Shown: positions 47,086 to 60,000 of the stretch, piece by piece
How positions within the stretch are numbered: position 1 is the stretch's first letter
Layout: each line of letters begins with the position of its first letter
Assembly: GCA_025738555.1 (NCBI GenBank)
Contig: JAOVFP010000004.1
Location: forward strand, 1,302,001-1,366,000
Direction: 5' to 3'
Length of the DNA: 64,000 nt
From: Cyathus striatus
Lineage: Eukaryota > Basidiomycota > Agaricomycetes > Agaricales > Nidulariaceae
Position numbers and translations under genes: made by a program
Notes under the pieces: model-generated
What the model was told of the DNA's origin: nothing
Database searches by the model: none
Seen by the model: only the letters and a program-made list of their open reading frames with translations

Positions 47086-49699
47086 ATGCGCTCATTTGAT
47101 CAAGCTAGCCATTTTGTCGTCAACAATCTGACACAGACAGATATTAGAACATATGTGGATCACGATAATGCAATCATATATTACATAGCTTAATATGATT
47201 CTAACTGTTGAGAATATAAAGCAGGGTTTAGACTTCTCCAGCAACAAACCATAGCGGGAGCTTCGCATGATGCCGGGGAACGATACGATGCACCGAAGTG
47301 CCATCCTGAAACTCGAAAGGCTGTACTAAGCAATATGATGAGCTGGGTGAACAGTGACAGCGAAACCACAAGAGTGATGTGGCTATATGGAGCAGCAGGG
47401 GCAGGGAAGTCTGCTATCGCTCAGAGTATTGCTGAAGAATGCCACAGCACGGGAAAACTAGCAGCTAGTTTTTTTTTCTCCAGATTTGAAGCAGGGCGAA
47501 ACAAAAAAGATCGTCTTGTCGCAACCATCGCCTTTCAGCTTTGTGTTTCAGTCCCGGCCACCAAAGAGTATATCGTCAAAAATATTGAGAAAAATCCAAA
47601 TATATTCACTGCTAATATCAGGACGCAAATGCAGACACTGGTTGTTGAACCGTTTAACCTTGCAATTTCTACAGACAAAACCCCTAGGCTAATGATATTT
47701 GGTGGACTGGATGAATGTGAGGTTAGAAAGGATCAAGCAGAAATAATTGAAGCAATTGCCAAATCAATCTCAATGGATCGTAGTTCTCGACTCCGTGTGT
47801 TGTTGGTCAGCAGGCCTGAGGTTGAAATTCAACAGACTTTCAATGAGGACAGCATTTCTTCAATATGTACTCGACTGGCCCTTGACGATACTTTTGATCC
47901 CGACAAAGATATTGATCTTTTCCTCCGAAGTCGATTTCAGTTGCTAAAGCGTCAACATGTGTTGGGAAGTTCGACACTAGTATCTTGGCCATCTGACGAA
48001 GATATTCGTTTAATTGTTCGAAAATCCTCTGGCCAGTTTATCTATGCATCTACAGTAATACAATACATCTCAGATCCACGACAGGATCCTCAGAAACGAC
48101 TTGATACTGTGCTTAAAGTTACTCCAGCAAATGGTGAAAATCCATTTGCTCAACTAGATGCACTATATTCCACCATCCTTTTAATTTGTGAAGATTACAA
48201 AAAGGTAGCTTTGGTGCTTGAAGTGATTATGTTCTTAAATAAAGGATATGTTCCTGTTGATGGAGAAGAAATATTGAAGTCAGTTCAATATATGAATGCC
48301 TTCCTATCATTTGAAAATGAAACTCTGCTTCTTCTGACAGACCTTCATTCAATTATTGATGTGAATAACATTGGAAATACTGGACTACGATTCTATCATG
48401 CTTCATTGGATGATTTTCTGAAGGACTCCTCTCGATCTGGGCAATTTTATATTGATGAATCTAAAGCGGAAGCAAATCTTTCGGTGTACTGCTTTTCTCA
48501 TTTAATTGATCCTCCATTAGGTGAGCAGACAAATATTCATTTTCATTAGTTACTAAAGTTAACTTTTCTCAGGGCTTCCAAATATTGTTTATACATATTC
48601 TCTGGGATGCTGCTTCTTTCACTTCCAAGCTAGTAACTGGGATGACCATGTTTATAAGTATATATGTGAAGAAGGATTACTGAAAGATGGCAGTCAAGTA
48701 GAAAATGCTATTCAAAAATACAATCCAACAACATATGCCTATAACCTGCCATATCAGTCTATATTGGGACCCTTGATGCATAGCAATCCTATTAGAGGGA
48801 GTATATTTTGAATTAATTAATTAAAATGAGACTAACATGTTATACAATACACTCAGAATGAAACCATAATGAATGTTCGGAATGCAGTTGATGCTGAAAT
48901 TATTAATCATCTGCACCAATATTCGCCACAAGATGATATTTTCATCTCATACCATTATCTAAAGATGAAATTTTGGGCAGAACCTGAATACAAGCTCTTG
49001 GACATTATGGAATCCATATTGAAGAATACTTGCAACACTCAAAATAACAAAATTATAGCTGATATCATACATCACAGACCTATGTCCCGTTGGTTCATAG
49101 ACCTAATGGAAACAAATGAGTACATCTACAGTATTTCTGTGGATGTACAGGCTCGATTAGTATGCCTTCTGCTAGATGTTATGAATGGCAGCATGTTTGA
49201 AAGATCAGTTACAGCCCTACATGTGACACTAATATTGATAATTTACAGGAACATCTTAGTACTGTTTTATGATATTTTCCATCATATCTCGACATCAAAA
49301 AAAGCTGCCACCACTATACTTCAAAAGTGGAAACATGTTGAGAAAATTGAACCGATAATCGATTCCGACTTTTCAGCATTTGAAGATTGGCTAATCGAAC
49401 GTGCGATCGGTGGTATTTGGCCAACGTGCTACAGTATAAAGGCCTTGTTGGGGTGCCTCATACGGAACTATTACGAGGTCCGAACCTTTTTTATTTGATT
49501 ATATTGTATATTTATAACTCGAATGCAGCGGTTGTTTGGCTTGCAAGATTGCAAATCTGAAGATAAAGACAGCGCTGTGCAACAAAATGACGATTATCTA
49601 TCAAATGAGGTGATGGCAGAAATCACTGAACAATTAGAATTATCAAATAAAATTAGGGAAAAAGCTTTTCGTAAAGCTTTGTATGTAAAGTATGGTTAA
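47086..49699 (+). CDS. NACHT-domain protein G3, probably degenerating
   Basis: Homologous to G2 throughout: exon 1 from 47086 (MRSFDQASHFVVNNLTQ), NACHT exon from about 47222 to 48520, then 48573-48800, 48888-49477 and 49529-49699. Walker A is intact (GAAGAGKS). Walker B reads LMIFGGLDE where G1 and G2 have LIIIDGLDE, so the first aspartate is glycine. The intron-1 donor seen in G2 (AATG|GTAATT) reads AATGCAATC here, with no good GT. The donor of the fourth intron is AT instead of GT, but that 45-nt sequence has no stop and reads through. Intron 3 has the same two acceptor options as G2. The long frame is otherwise preserved, so the copy is young and could still make an ATPase-dead protein. 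Confidence 0.65.
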
Positions 49700-50790
49700 T
49701 ATATATGACTGTATACCATTTATATTTGGCGTTATACTATAAAAATGAGCATACAATACATAGATGTTAGCATTGTGTATAGTGTATTCAGGCAACTCTA
49801 AGGGGAGATGGTAACCATGGTTGATGTGTTGGTGAAATAGTGGCGCATGAAGCAACTAGAGTAATCAATCATGTCTATTCTCTGGGAACGTGAGGTGTGA
49901 TAACGGTAAGAGCTGCAGCATGATCCAAATCTTCAATAATACTGCACTGTAAGGGCGATACATCCTTCAAGGACAAGCTAAGGAAAAAAGACAAAATAAA
50001 ATATAGACATGCTGTGATTATATCGCTACGATATTTAAGAATTTGCGAGAATTGGAACCCTGGGATTGAGCTCATGCAAATGATATTTTGCAGTTAAGAT
50101 TTTTCAGTTAAGATCTTATCACCTCGAGCCTCCAGATATTACCTGCTTATAACTCTTAGCCCAAGATTGATGTCTGTAAGATGGCTGTCAGTAGACTCAC
50201 CAGAACGAAATTATTAATTTAAAAGGCTCTCTTGTGATCTTGTTTATTAGCTTGAGCCCATGAAAGCACGACTTGTACTAATTTCCGGTTGTACAATCAT
50301 TTCGTGTGGGATACCTTAGTTCGTGGAGTTCTTGATGAAATTGAGAATTGATATTGGTGAAAGGGCAGTTTTCGTCGTTGAGAACAGCGAACTATGAATT
50401 TGAAGAGCCAATGTAATGAAAATCAAAAATGTATTGTAAGACCTTAAGCCTTTACTTTCATCACAATGGCTTGTCATATCGTTGTAAGGCATCAGCTATG
50501 GTGCTACAATAACACCACAAGGCATTGTAAGGTATTGGCTGTGATGTAAGGGCTCTTGGGACAGTGGGGCTCTACATGATGAATCATAAGATACCACTAA
50601 GATTAACCTTATATTTGAAGGTATACATAATATTACTAGACCCATATAATACCTTATAGCCTAATCATATAAAATATTTGAAAAACAGTGTACTATTCAT
50701 CTGTAGACATAATTGGATTACTTCTCCACTGAAAGAACACAAATGTATTGGATGGAAGTGGAAAATATAGAAGTACTACATGGTTTTTTG
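49700..50790. other. 3' flank of G3 and AT-rich intergenic DNA
   Basis: 50180-50370 matches the 3' flank of G2. 50430-50500 contains 'ccttaagcctttactttca', resembling 30455-30475 downstream of the NB-ARC relic. No gene is supported. Confidence 0.4.
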
Positions 50791-50856
50791 AATGGCGAAT
50801 GCACCAAGGCCCGTGACAGGACAAAGAGCTACACAAGAGCCGGGGCAGCCTACCAC

Positions 50857-50877
50857 AGGACCCCCGAATATTCCTAC
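50857..50877. repeat. Left end of inverted-repeat-bounded segment
   Basis: AGGACCCCCGAATATTCCTA here is repeated in inverted form at about 52759-52778. The pair encloses a 1.9-kb segment carrying the minus-strand gene and most of a MITE. Confidence 0.4.
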
Positions 50878-51138
50878 AGAAGTTAGTTCCAAAATTTTCG
50901 AAATTTGGTCATTTTTGTCCGGAATGTGTCTAGGTTGGAGTCTGAACTCGATTTTTGTCCGGATTTTATGTTCTAACTCAAAAAAAATCATATTTCCCTT
51001 ATTTACGATGTAATAATGTCTCTAGCTATGAATACAATATACTTACTGCAAAACACGTGTAAAAATATTGCAAGAGAACAAGAGGCGGCCGCCAGACTTC
51101 ATAGGGAAACACTACTCCTTGTTGGTCAAAATCCCCCC

Positions 51139-51853
51139 TCATGCATTGAAAACTTTCAATGCAGCAGTAAGCTGCCTTTCTTGTGATTTAAGGTTCCTGA
51201 ATGCACTCATAAGGTAGCTATTATCCAATACCAAGCCACGGTTTTTCTGTATGATGACGGAGGAAGTGGGGAGAACCACCAGGAACTGAATGGAAGTAAT
51301 AAGCTGGAAATAATTTGTATCCAGAAGAGCTGTTGCCTGCGGAGTAGCACTGAAGGTGTTTGCAATAGAATTCTCGAAGACTTGAATGCCAAGTGTTGAA
51401 ATGGCAGAAATGGATGACGAGTCTATTATAGAAGCATACTTTCCGTATTTGCCTGCAGTTTTCGAGTACATTGTCATCACTATAAGAAATTTATGTTAGT
51501 CAATTGTACGTTGAATGAATAAATGGATGAACTAACCTTTACCAATGCACACTCTTCCAGTGATGAGAACAAACCCAAAATTGTCCAATTGGAGTGGTTG
51601 TATGGCTGATATACATGCTTCACTGATAAGTTCATAGACTTCAGGGGTAATAGAAACTTTCATATAGACCTGCTTTCGTTTAATTAATGCCTAGACAGAA
51701 GCTCTAAGTCAGAACTGTTGTAACCATACGATGTAATTAGTACTAACCTGATTCGCTGATCTCTCCACAACAACAGCAGCATTAGCTACATTTCCTGAGG
51801 TGGGGACTGACACAGTAAGTCCATCAACAATTCCTTCTTGACCTCCCAGGAAC
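51139..51853 (-). CDS. Unrecognised spliced gene, 3' part
   Basis: Three minus-strand exons join in one frame: 51853-51748 (GGQEGIVDGLTVSVPTSGN), 51669-51537 (QLDNFGFVLITGRVCIGK) and 51479-51139, ending at a TGA. All introns have GT..AG on the minus strand (78 and 57 nt, donors GTTAG). The visible part is about 192 residues, moderately hydrophobic, with no cysteine cluster, signal peptide or transmembrane helix that I can identify. The 5' exon was not found; the first exon seen starts after an acceptor in phase. I do not recognise the family. CpG is moderate. It lies inside a segment bounded by inverted repeats (50857 and 52778), so transfer by a mobile element is possible. Confidence 0.55.
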
Positions 51854-52283
51854 CTTACTCAGATTAACACAGACTAGCACATAATATTTGGATGGAGAGA
51901 AAATTAAAACAAGTGTCAATGTAGATGACGGCGATAGAATAGAGATGAATTCAGTTGAGATTCTGTAAAGTCAGTAGACACAGCTACTGCACAGTGACAA
52001 TGCGAGCCAAGTGTACATATCAATTGCTCGGGAGTTGGGCCAGGGTTTCATTGCCAACGACAGAGTCCTTTAGTGCATGTTTGAGGCATTGGTCGGAGCT
52101 TAGTTGCCAGGGTTTGAGAGCAGACAGTAAGGGGAGAGCAGGACGGAACATGGAAAGTGCGAGCTATGTTTTGACGATGCACATTCCATAGGGTTACATA
52201 ACATCTTCTGCTGAGATAATCAATAGATTGCATGACTTAAAGGTCGGACCTATCTGTCCAGATTTGGTCCAGATGCTCATCTA

Positions 52284-52664
52284 CTGGATAATTTCGACCA
52301 AGTGTTCAGACCCTTTTAGGTGTGACGGTCCAAACCTCTGTTCACAGCTCTATAGAATGTGTGACACTTGAAGTGAACTGTTCACAGCCTAAGCCATTGG
52401 GTGAGCAAAATTTAAGCTAGAATAGATTTGAATGGCTTTCAACTGTAATTATTATACTCATTACACACTTCAGGAGGTATATATTGGTATCAAAACTGTT
52501 TTAAATATTACTACTCATTTAATTTAATTTTTGACGAATTTTCACAATTTTTTTTTCCTTGTACCTGTGTTCATGAGTCTTTGTGACGCGTGACCAACAG
52601 CTAAATCTGTTCTGTTCATGGTCCTGTGTGACGCGTGACCGAACAGTTGGTCGAAATTATCCAG
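52284..52664. mobile_element. TA-flanked MITE, CpG-intact copy
   Basis: Ends CTGGATAATTTCGACCAA and inverted partner are bordered by TA (52282-52283, 52665-52666), as for Tc1/mariner MITEs. A second copy at 61804-62073 has the same ends. No ORF. Confidence 0.85.
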
Positions 52665-52758
52665 TATGTGCCAAATTTTCCTCAGTCCTGTCCAGATCAA
52701 TGTTTTAAGTGCGAAGCCTTCCACCCCCTAAATTTGTCCGGATTGGCGAAAGACTGTA

Positions 52759-52778
52759 GTAAGGATATTCGGGGGTCC
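52759..52778. repeat. Right end of inverted-repeat-bounded segment
   Basis: 'aggatattcgggggtcct' is the inverted partner of the repeat at 50857-50877. 'tttgtccggattgg' nearby resembles 'tttgtccggaatgtg' at 50916 in direct orientation. Confidence 0.4.
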
Positions 52779-53039
52779 TACTACCCAACCCTAGACAAAT
52801 TCGAGTTTTGTCCAGGTTAGAAGTTAAATATAACACTAGTTCCGGAACATGTGTCAAGACCGCGCAAGATCCGAAGCGGGCTGACTAACTTCAAATTCAA
52901 ACTCAGTAATATGTACTCCCTTTTCTGCTTACCTTATTATCACTGGTACGCCTCAAGGCGAGAATGTACCAGGATCTCACGATACAAATCACAACTGCCT
53001 CCCTTCACGATGGATATGCTAAACATCATTCATCGATGT

Positions 53040-53320
53040 TGTATCACCATACCACCCCTCCCTATGACTTGCGTCTGACTCCTGCACGTTTATCTTCATC
53101 GTACTACTTCGCGGCTCAGACGACCGTCATCACCGTAAACCGCTTCACAGGCCGTGATCGTGTAAAGGACGCATAACTTTGCAAGGAATTTCCCAGGCTG
53201 TTCATATGTCGCCGTACCCAGCTTCAGCACCTGCAAACCCCCATACTGCTTATAATTCGTCGCTTCCACCGAGCACCCCTAGGTTTCTCGGTCTTGCTGG
53301 TACCTTTTGCGTAGCATTAA
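53040..53320 (+). repeat. R1-like fragment
   Basis: 'gctgttcatatgtcgccgta' through 'catactgcttat' matches 46165-46225 of R1 copy d. Frames are broken. Confidence 0.4.
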
Positions 53321-56300
53321 AAAGGAAGACCCAACTCCCTAAAGTGAGGTATCAAGAAAATGACTCATGGTGCTTGAATGAGACAGTGGCACATGAGTAT
53401 GGAGGATAAGAGAGCACAGAAGAAGGGAACAGACGTTTTCTTGCTCTGCGACAAGTACGAGCTCGTTTGCTTACTTAGGGGTTTCGAGGACAATGAGCGG
53501 CGAAGGAGCGCACTGGTTGACTGCCATATCAACGTGCAATGCTTGGTGACCACGTTTACTTCTCCTGGGACAAAGTAGGCTTCAGCTCCTGCGTCACTGA
53601 TACCTGCGGGAATTCGTCGCCTGTATCATCCACTTCGAGCGGCGGCCAAAGTTGAAGCTCCCATTGTGGTTGGACCTCAGCCTTTCCTACTGCATATTGG
53701 TTGAAATCTCCCGTCTCTCTTCACAGCAGTCATCATGCCCGCATTTAGGGGGGATACATTGGAGAGACGGATGGGTATACAGATTCGTCGACTACGTCTC
53801 CTAGGTCATTGTCAACGCGGCGTCGATATTTCCTGATTGTCGAATTATGTGCTAATCAGCCTTGTCGGGAGATTCGTAAGGTTTGCATGCTCTCTTCGTT
53901 TTACTTGGAGCAGCTTGGTGCACGTCAGGCTTCCCGTTCGCCTGCTTTTCCTCCTGCCGAAAGAGCAGTCCCAGCATCCGTCTCTCGTGCTCCCATATTG
54001 GTTCAGGCTGGCATCAGTAACGAGAGTGGCAGCTGACAGGAAACCGCTTGCGAACCTTTCCTGTTACTCGTGCGAGCATATCCTTTGGAACCTTAGAGAG
54101 GAATGTGAGCGACAGCGTACAGGCTGTTCTCTTAGTGTTATCGTGCAGTGATACGGTACTTGTCTCATGATTTACTTTGCATTTACTATCAACTCGATTT
54201 TTGTGGCCTGTGCCACTGAGACTACCCACCTCTACCAACGCAGCTTCCAGGAGCTCAGTTTAAACTTCCACTTTGATGTGGTCAGAAGTTAGTGTAGCAT
54301 AATGGCCAAGACAGGAAAGCACACCAGTGCACCCCGCTCCGCAGGGAGTGCCTTCCCTGGTATTGGCAGTGGGAAGCTCTGATGATGACGTCAATCTATT
54401 ACGCCTTATTTTCGCACGCTCTTCGTAATACACCACGCGGTCTATCACTCGTCCTCCCTCAACACCAACAACATATCAACGACATCCGTCTCTCACTCTA
54501 TACGTACACAACGTTGAAAATGCCAACGTATGCTCTGTTCGTTCATTCTATAATGCAGTTACTGATTCCGTGCCACATTAGGTTTTTCTGACAACGAACT
54601 CTGGTCCAGCTGGTTGGGAACGAGAATATGTGAAGCTCAGACGGGTATCATATAGCGGGCTGATGGTAAGAAGTCTTGTTCATTAGGGTCGTTGACAGTC
54701 TCATCTGATCTCAGATAGTGAAAACTCGATCGCTATCGGCTCATATGCTCCTTCACCGAGACGGAATGGCGCGTTATAATCGTCCCTTGGAGACTACGTA
54801 TGCACCTGGCGGATGAAGTGTGCATACATCATCAAGAGGGGGCCTTCATCCAACATCGTCGTTTACTGGGCTAATGCCATGAACACTGGGTGGAACAGAC
54901 TGCTACCAAACGAATCACGCTCGTACGTTTCTACTCATCCAAACGCCTACATCAGCTAACGTTTAACAGGTACCTCAGCCTCAACCCACCGTATCCCAGC
55001 ACACAAATTATCCTATAGCAGTTGTCGTTCGCTTGCTCCTCTTCCCCCCCGCGGAACACCTGCCGTCAGCCGTAGTCCTCGACTAAGCTATCAACAATAC
55101 GCAAGGGGCGTCGTTAACTCACGCCAGACCTGCGTTGTATACGGGTCAGTGAGAATCATACGGAAGAGGATGGGGAAGGATGGAGTAGGAGGTAATGGAG
55201 GAGGTATGAGGGGGACATTGGAATCGGGAAAGAGGGATAATACGAATGCACTCCAGTACAGCCCCCACCCCAGCACCTGTTGCTCTCGCACACCCGTCAT
55301 CTCACTTCCCTTTACTCGTTCCTGCTGGCATTTCGGTCTGCAACGCCTCGCGCCAACAACTACACCTTCGCCAGCCAGTGACACTAGCAGTACCTACCTC
55401 ACATCCACCATCCCGCCATCTTTCCCCCTCGATTCTCAGGTGTATCACCCATCGTAATAGAGCTAGTCCAAGATCTCTATGTCTCTCTGTGGAGGTTACT
55501 GCATTCGTGAAATGAAGCCCAGGGGTCCGAGAAGAGGACTGTTGGCGAGGTGAAGGCGATGCTTCTGAGAATGAGACAAACACGAGCTAACGCTGCAGCT
55601 AACGTTCGTGCTCCCTTGCATGATAGTACATTGTCGGTCATCATAACATTACTCTGCCGGCGGCGGTGACAATGTAACGGATACCGTTTCTGAGGGAGAG
55701 TGCACTTCGAGAACGTGATGGACGACCGTGGACAACGTGTGGAATTGGTGAGTGTGGGGTTGAACTTCTATCCTTAGTAGCCATCTTTCGCGTGATACAG
55801 TTGCATCCGACTTGCTGGCGTCTCTTCAGGATTCGTCACATCACTAATGGGAGGGGTCGTTGGAGCTGCCGGTGATGGGGGCGATGTAGCTTACAGGGAT
55901 GTACTGCTTCTACGATGGTGGGCTGTGGCAGGTTGATGACACGAACGTGAGTTGGGGCCTAAATCACTAGTCTTACCTACTGCTAATCTCCATCACCCAC
56001 AGTCCCACCCCTCGTGAATCTCAACGTTGCAAGACGTTATGGAGTGCACTATACGTTCGGAACGAGGGCTGTAAGAGGATGTTGAACGATGAATTTGAGG
56101 CGGACCTGAGGGTGGGTGGGGAGGATCTGGAGATGAAAAGGTCAGTGAGATTGGGATGATTGGGTGGCGAGGAAGATGTGATGAACGAAGATGTTGAACG
56201 AGATGGGGATGATGCGATGGGGATGAAGATGCGAGAGATGAGAACGTGGGATGCGGAACGAAGTCGATGCATCTTTGCTATGAATCACTCGAGGGATCAC

Positions 56301-56800
56301 CTTCTGAGACCATAGAGGAAAACATAACGAAGTGGGAGTCAGTTCTGTTAATTTCGTGTATGGGAGAAGGATATCTGGGATTATACCACATTACTTATCT
56401 CCTAATCTTACCTGCTGCCAAAGCTCTTACAATGCACAGCGTTCATCCCTAATTCAATCACCTCGGAATTCTCTACCAGAATGACGCTGATTATGGATTA
56501 TCGGCTTTACAGTAGCGAAATTATGGCTCGACCATTTACCTTGCTTGATTTGGGCTGCCCTGTCTGTTGCGAACATCTCTTGAAGACCGTGCTTTGGCAT
56601 TCAGTGAACACAGTGAGTGGGAGATCCGGAAGGGGGGGGTGTAGTAGCTCCTGCATAATTTGGGTGGTTGGTCTATGATGTGGACGATGGATGAGTGTGA
56701 ATAAGCTGATTGTCCTAGTGAGAAAATATGTGTTACCACACATGATTAGAACAGGATGTTGTGTATGTATCTAAATTTTACACCATGGCTACAACATGAA
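53321..56800. other. CpG-normal region without supported genes
   Basis: About 3.5 kb of CpG-normal DNA with many short frames (60-104 codons) and no recognisable domain. Composition resembles the R1 regions, and I suspect further decayed R1-type repeats, but could not align them convincingly. Confidence 0.35.
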
Positions 56801-57048
56801 ATCAGTTCTTGATCTTTGTGTGTACCGATATCAGCAAAGATAGAAAGCGATACATGAAAATCTCTGATGGCAGATTGTTCATATCAGAAACAACAGATAA
56901 TGGTGATCATTTCTCGTATGGTAACTATTTAAGAATAGCATTTAAAATTGTAAATATATAGCATGGTGTTTTCATGTTGCTTTTCATTATCCCACCATCA
57001 ACCCTTCAATTTCATCGGCCAAGTGTTACTTTGCATGTCAGCAACAAT

Positions 57049-60000
57049 ATGACTTCTGGTCCCTTAGCAAATTCGCGTGATTTCATCGTTTATAAACCAA
57101 ACATGAATGACATACATATTGAAACTCAGGTAGTTTTAAATGGTAGCAAACAACATCATACTCAAATTGATTATGTATTTTAGATTGTCAATAGTATTAC
57201 AAACAAGCCAAAAGATGAACCACTTTCTCCACTTCAGAACACTATGGCTTGTACATCACAGAACTTTGTGGGACAAGAAATATATCTTGAGAGACTTCAT
57301 AAATACTTCAGTAAAAGTAATACTATGACCAAGTCAGGGAGAAAAATGTTTCTTTTGCATGGAATAGGTGGCATTGGAAAAACACAGATCTGTTTAAAAT
57401 TCTGTGATGAAATGCCTGAATAGTAAGCACCAAATTTAACTTCAGTAATGTCCTAATTAGTAATTTACAACAGTTTTGCAGATATTTTTTGGATTGACAC
57501 AACTTCAGAAAACACAGTGACACAAAGTCTTAAGGATATTTTCAAACAAAAAGCAAGTCCTGGTACTCCATCATATTCATTCTCAACTGCAGTTGTTTTG
57601 AATCAAATTTCTTCTCTCAAACATGAATGGCTTGTTATTTTTGACAATGCTGATGGCCCTCCAGAAATTGTTGAAAAGTTTCTTCCACCTGGAGATGTAG
57701 GAAATATTCTGATCACAAGCAGAAATCCTGCACTTAGAAGAATTACTACCCATCAAAATTCAATGGAAGTAACTGAAATGGACAAAGTAACTGCCATTCA
57801 ACTACTTTTGAAAACTGGTGGACTTGACAATAATCAACTAAAAGACATTAAGGAAGCAGAACTAATAGTTAAAAAGTTGTATTATTTGCCATTAGCCATT
57901 GATATGGCAGGTGCATACATTACCCAGACACAATGTGATCTGGATGATTTCATTAAGCTCTACAACAAGTACAGACCAAAAATATTGAATAACAACAAAT
58001 TTCAAGGATCATCAAAGTACAATAAATCAGTATATAAGACATGGGAAATATCAATTCAGAAGATATTGGAAATGTGTGATGGTACACAAGACAAAGCAAC
58101 AGCAGCTGCAGCACAATATGCCATAAGTTTGCTAAATATATTTGCATTTATGCATTATGAAAATATATATCAAACAATATTTGAAAGGGCTGTCAAGTAT
58201 TACCCACAAAAGATAAAAAACTATACATATGATACATTACCTATATATCTACCCACCATAAACAGTACAATTCTTAATATTGATGAATATGGAGATTGGA
58301 ATAGCTGGCAATTTCATGAAAGCATTGGGTTACTTCTGTCATTCTCATTGGTAAAAAAGACTCCATGCAAGTCAACATACAGTATGCATCCATTGATACA
58401 ATCCTGCTGTGAGGATAGATTATCAATGGCAGAAACAAAACTATGGATATTTAACACTGCAGCACTGATTGTAAGCTCAGTTTCACATGAAGACACTAGT
58501 GATGAATATGTTTATCATAATTCTATATTGCCTCATGTTCTTCAAAATATTGAAAAATATAGGTTTTTGTATCCCTTTATATACTATGATGATATATTCA
58601 AAATCTCAGCAAAGATATTGAATAAGTGTGGAAAGTATGATCTTGAAGAAACATATAGATTAATAATTGCACAACACAACTTGGAGGAACTTTTAACTGT
58701 GAGAACTGATATATTTAATGCTTTGAATGATTTAGAAATTAAATACTTGAAAGAATATGACATTTTAAATCTAAAACTATGTAAGAAGGTGAATGATTTA
58801 CTATCCATTGTGCAAAACCTTGCAAGCACATACAGGAATCAAGGAAAATGGAAAGATGCAGAGCAGCTAGAGATTCATGTAATGGAAATGAGGACCAGAA
58901 TTTTAGGTCTGGAGCATCCTGATACCCTCTCAAGCATGGCAAACCTGGCATCCACATACAGAAATCAAGGAAGATGGAAAAATGCAGAGCAGCTGGAGAT
59001 TCAGGTAATGGAGATGAGCACCAGAATTCTAGGTCTGGAGCATCCTGATACCCTCTCAAGCATGGCAAACCTTGCAGCCACATACAGGAGTCAAGGAAAA
59101 TGGAATAATGCAGAGCAGCTAGAAATTCAGGTGATGGAGATGAGCACCAGAATTATAGGTCAGGAGCATCCTGATACCCTCTCAAGCATGGCAAACCTGG
59201 CAGTCATGCACAGGAATCAAGGGAAATGGAAGGATGCAGAGAAGCTTGAGATTCAGGTGATGAACATGAGAACCATAATTCTAGGTGAAGAGCATCCTCA
59301 TACTCTGTCAAGCATGGCAAACCTTGCAAGTACATATAGAAATCAAGGAAAATGGAAAGAAGCAGAGCACTTAGATATTCATGTAATGGAAATTAGCACC
59401 AGAATTTTAGGTCAGGAGCATCCTAATACCCTCTCAAGTATGGCAAACCTGGCAGCCACATGCAGGAATCAAGGGAAATGGAAAGATGCAGAGCAGCTGG
59501 AGATTCAGGTAATGAAAATGAGAATTAGAATTCTAGGTCAAGAGCATCCTCATACCCTCTCAAGCATAGGAAACCTTGCAGTAACATACTGGAATCAAGG
59601 AAAATGGAAAGATGCAGAGCAACTAGAGATTCAGGTGATGGAAATGAGGACCAGAATTCTCGGTCAGGAGCATCCTGATACCCTTATAAGCATGGGAAAC
59701 CTGGCAGCCACATACAGGAACCATGGAAAATGTAAGGATGCAGAGACTCTGGAAATTCAGGTGATGTTGATGAGAACCAGAATTCTAGGTGAAGAACACC
59801 CTCATACCCTTTCAAGCATGACAAATCTAGTGGTCACATACTGGAATCAAGGAAAATTGAACAATGCAGAGCAGCTGGAAATTCAGGTGCTGGCAATGAG
59901 CACCAGAATTCTAGGTCAAGATCATCCTGACACCATTACAAGCATGGCAAACCTTGCATCTACATACAGAAAGCAAGGAAAATGGAAAGATGCTGAGCAG

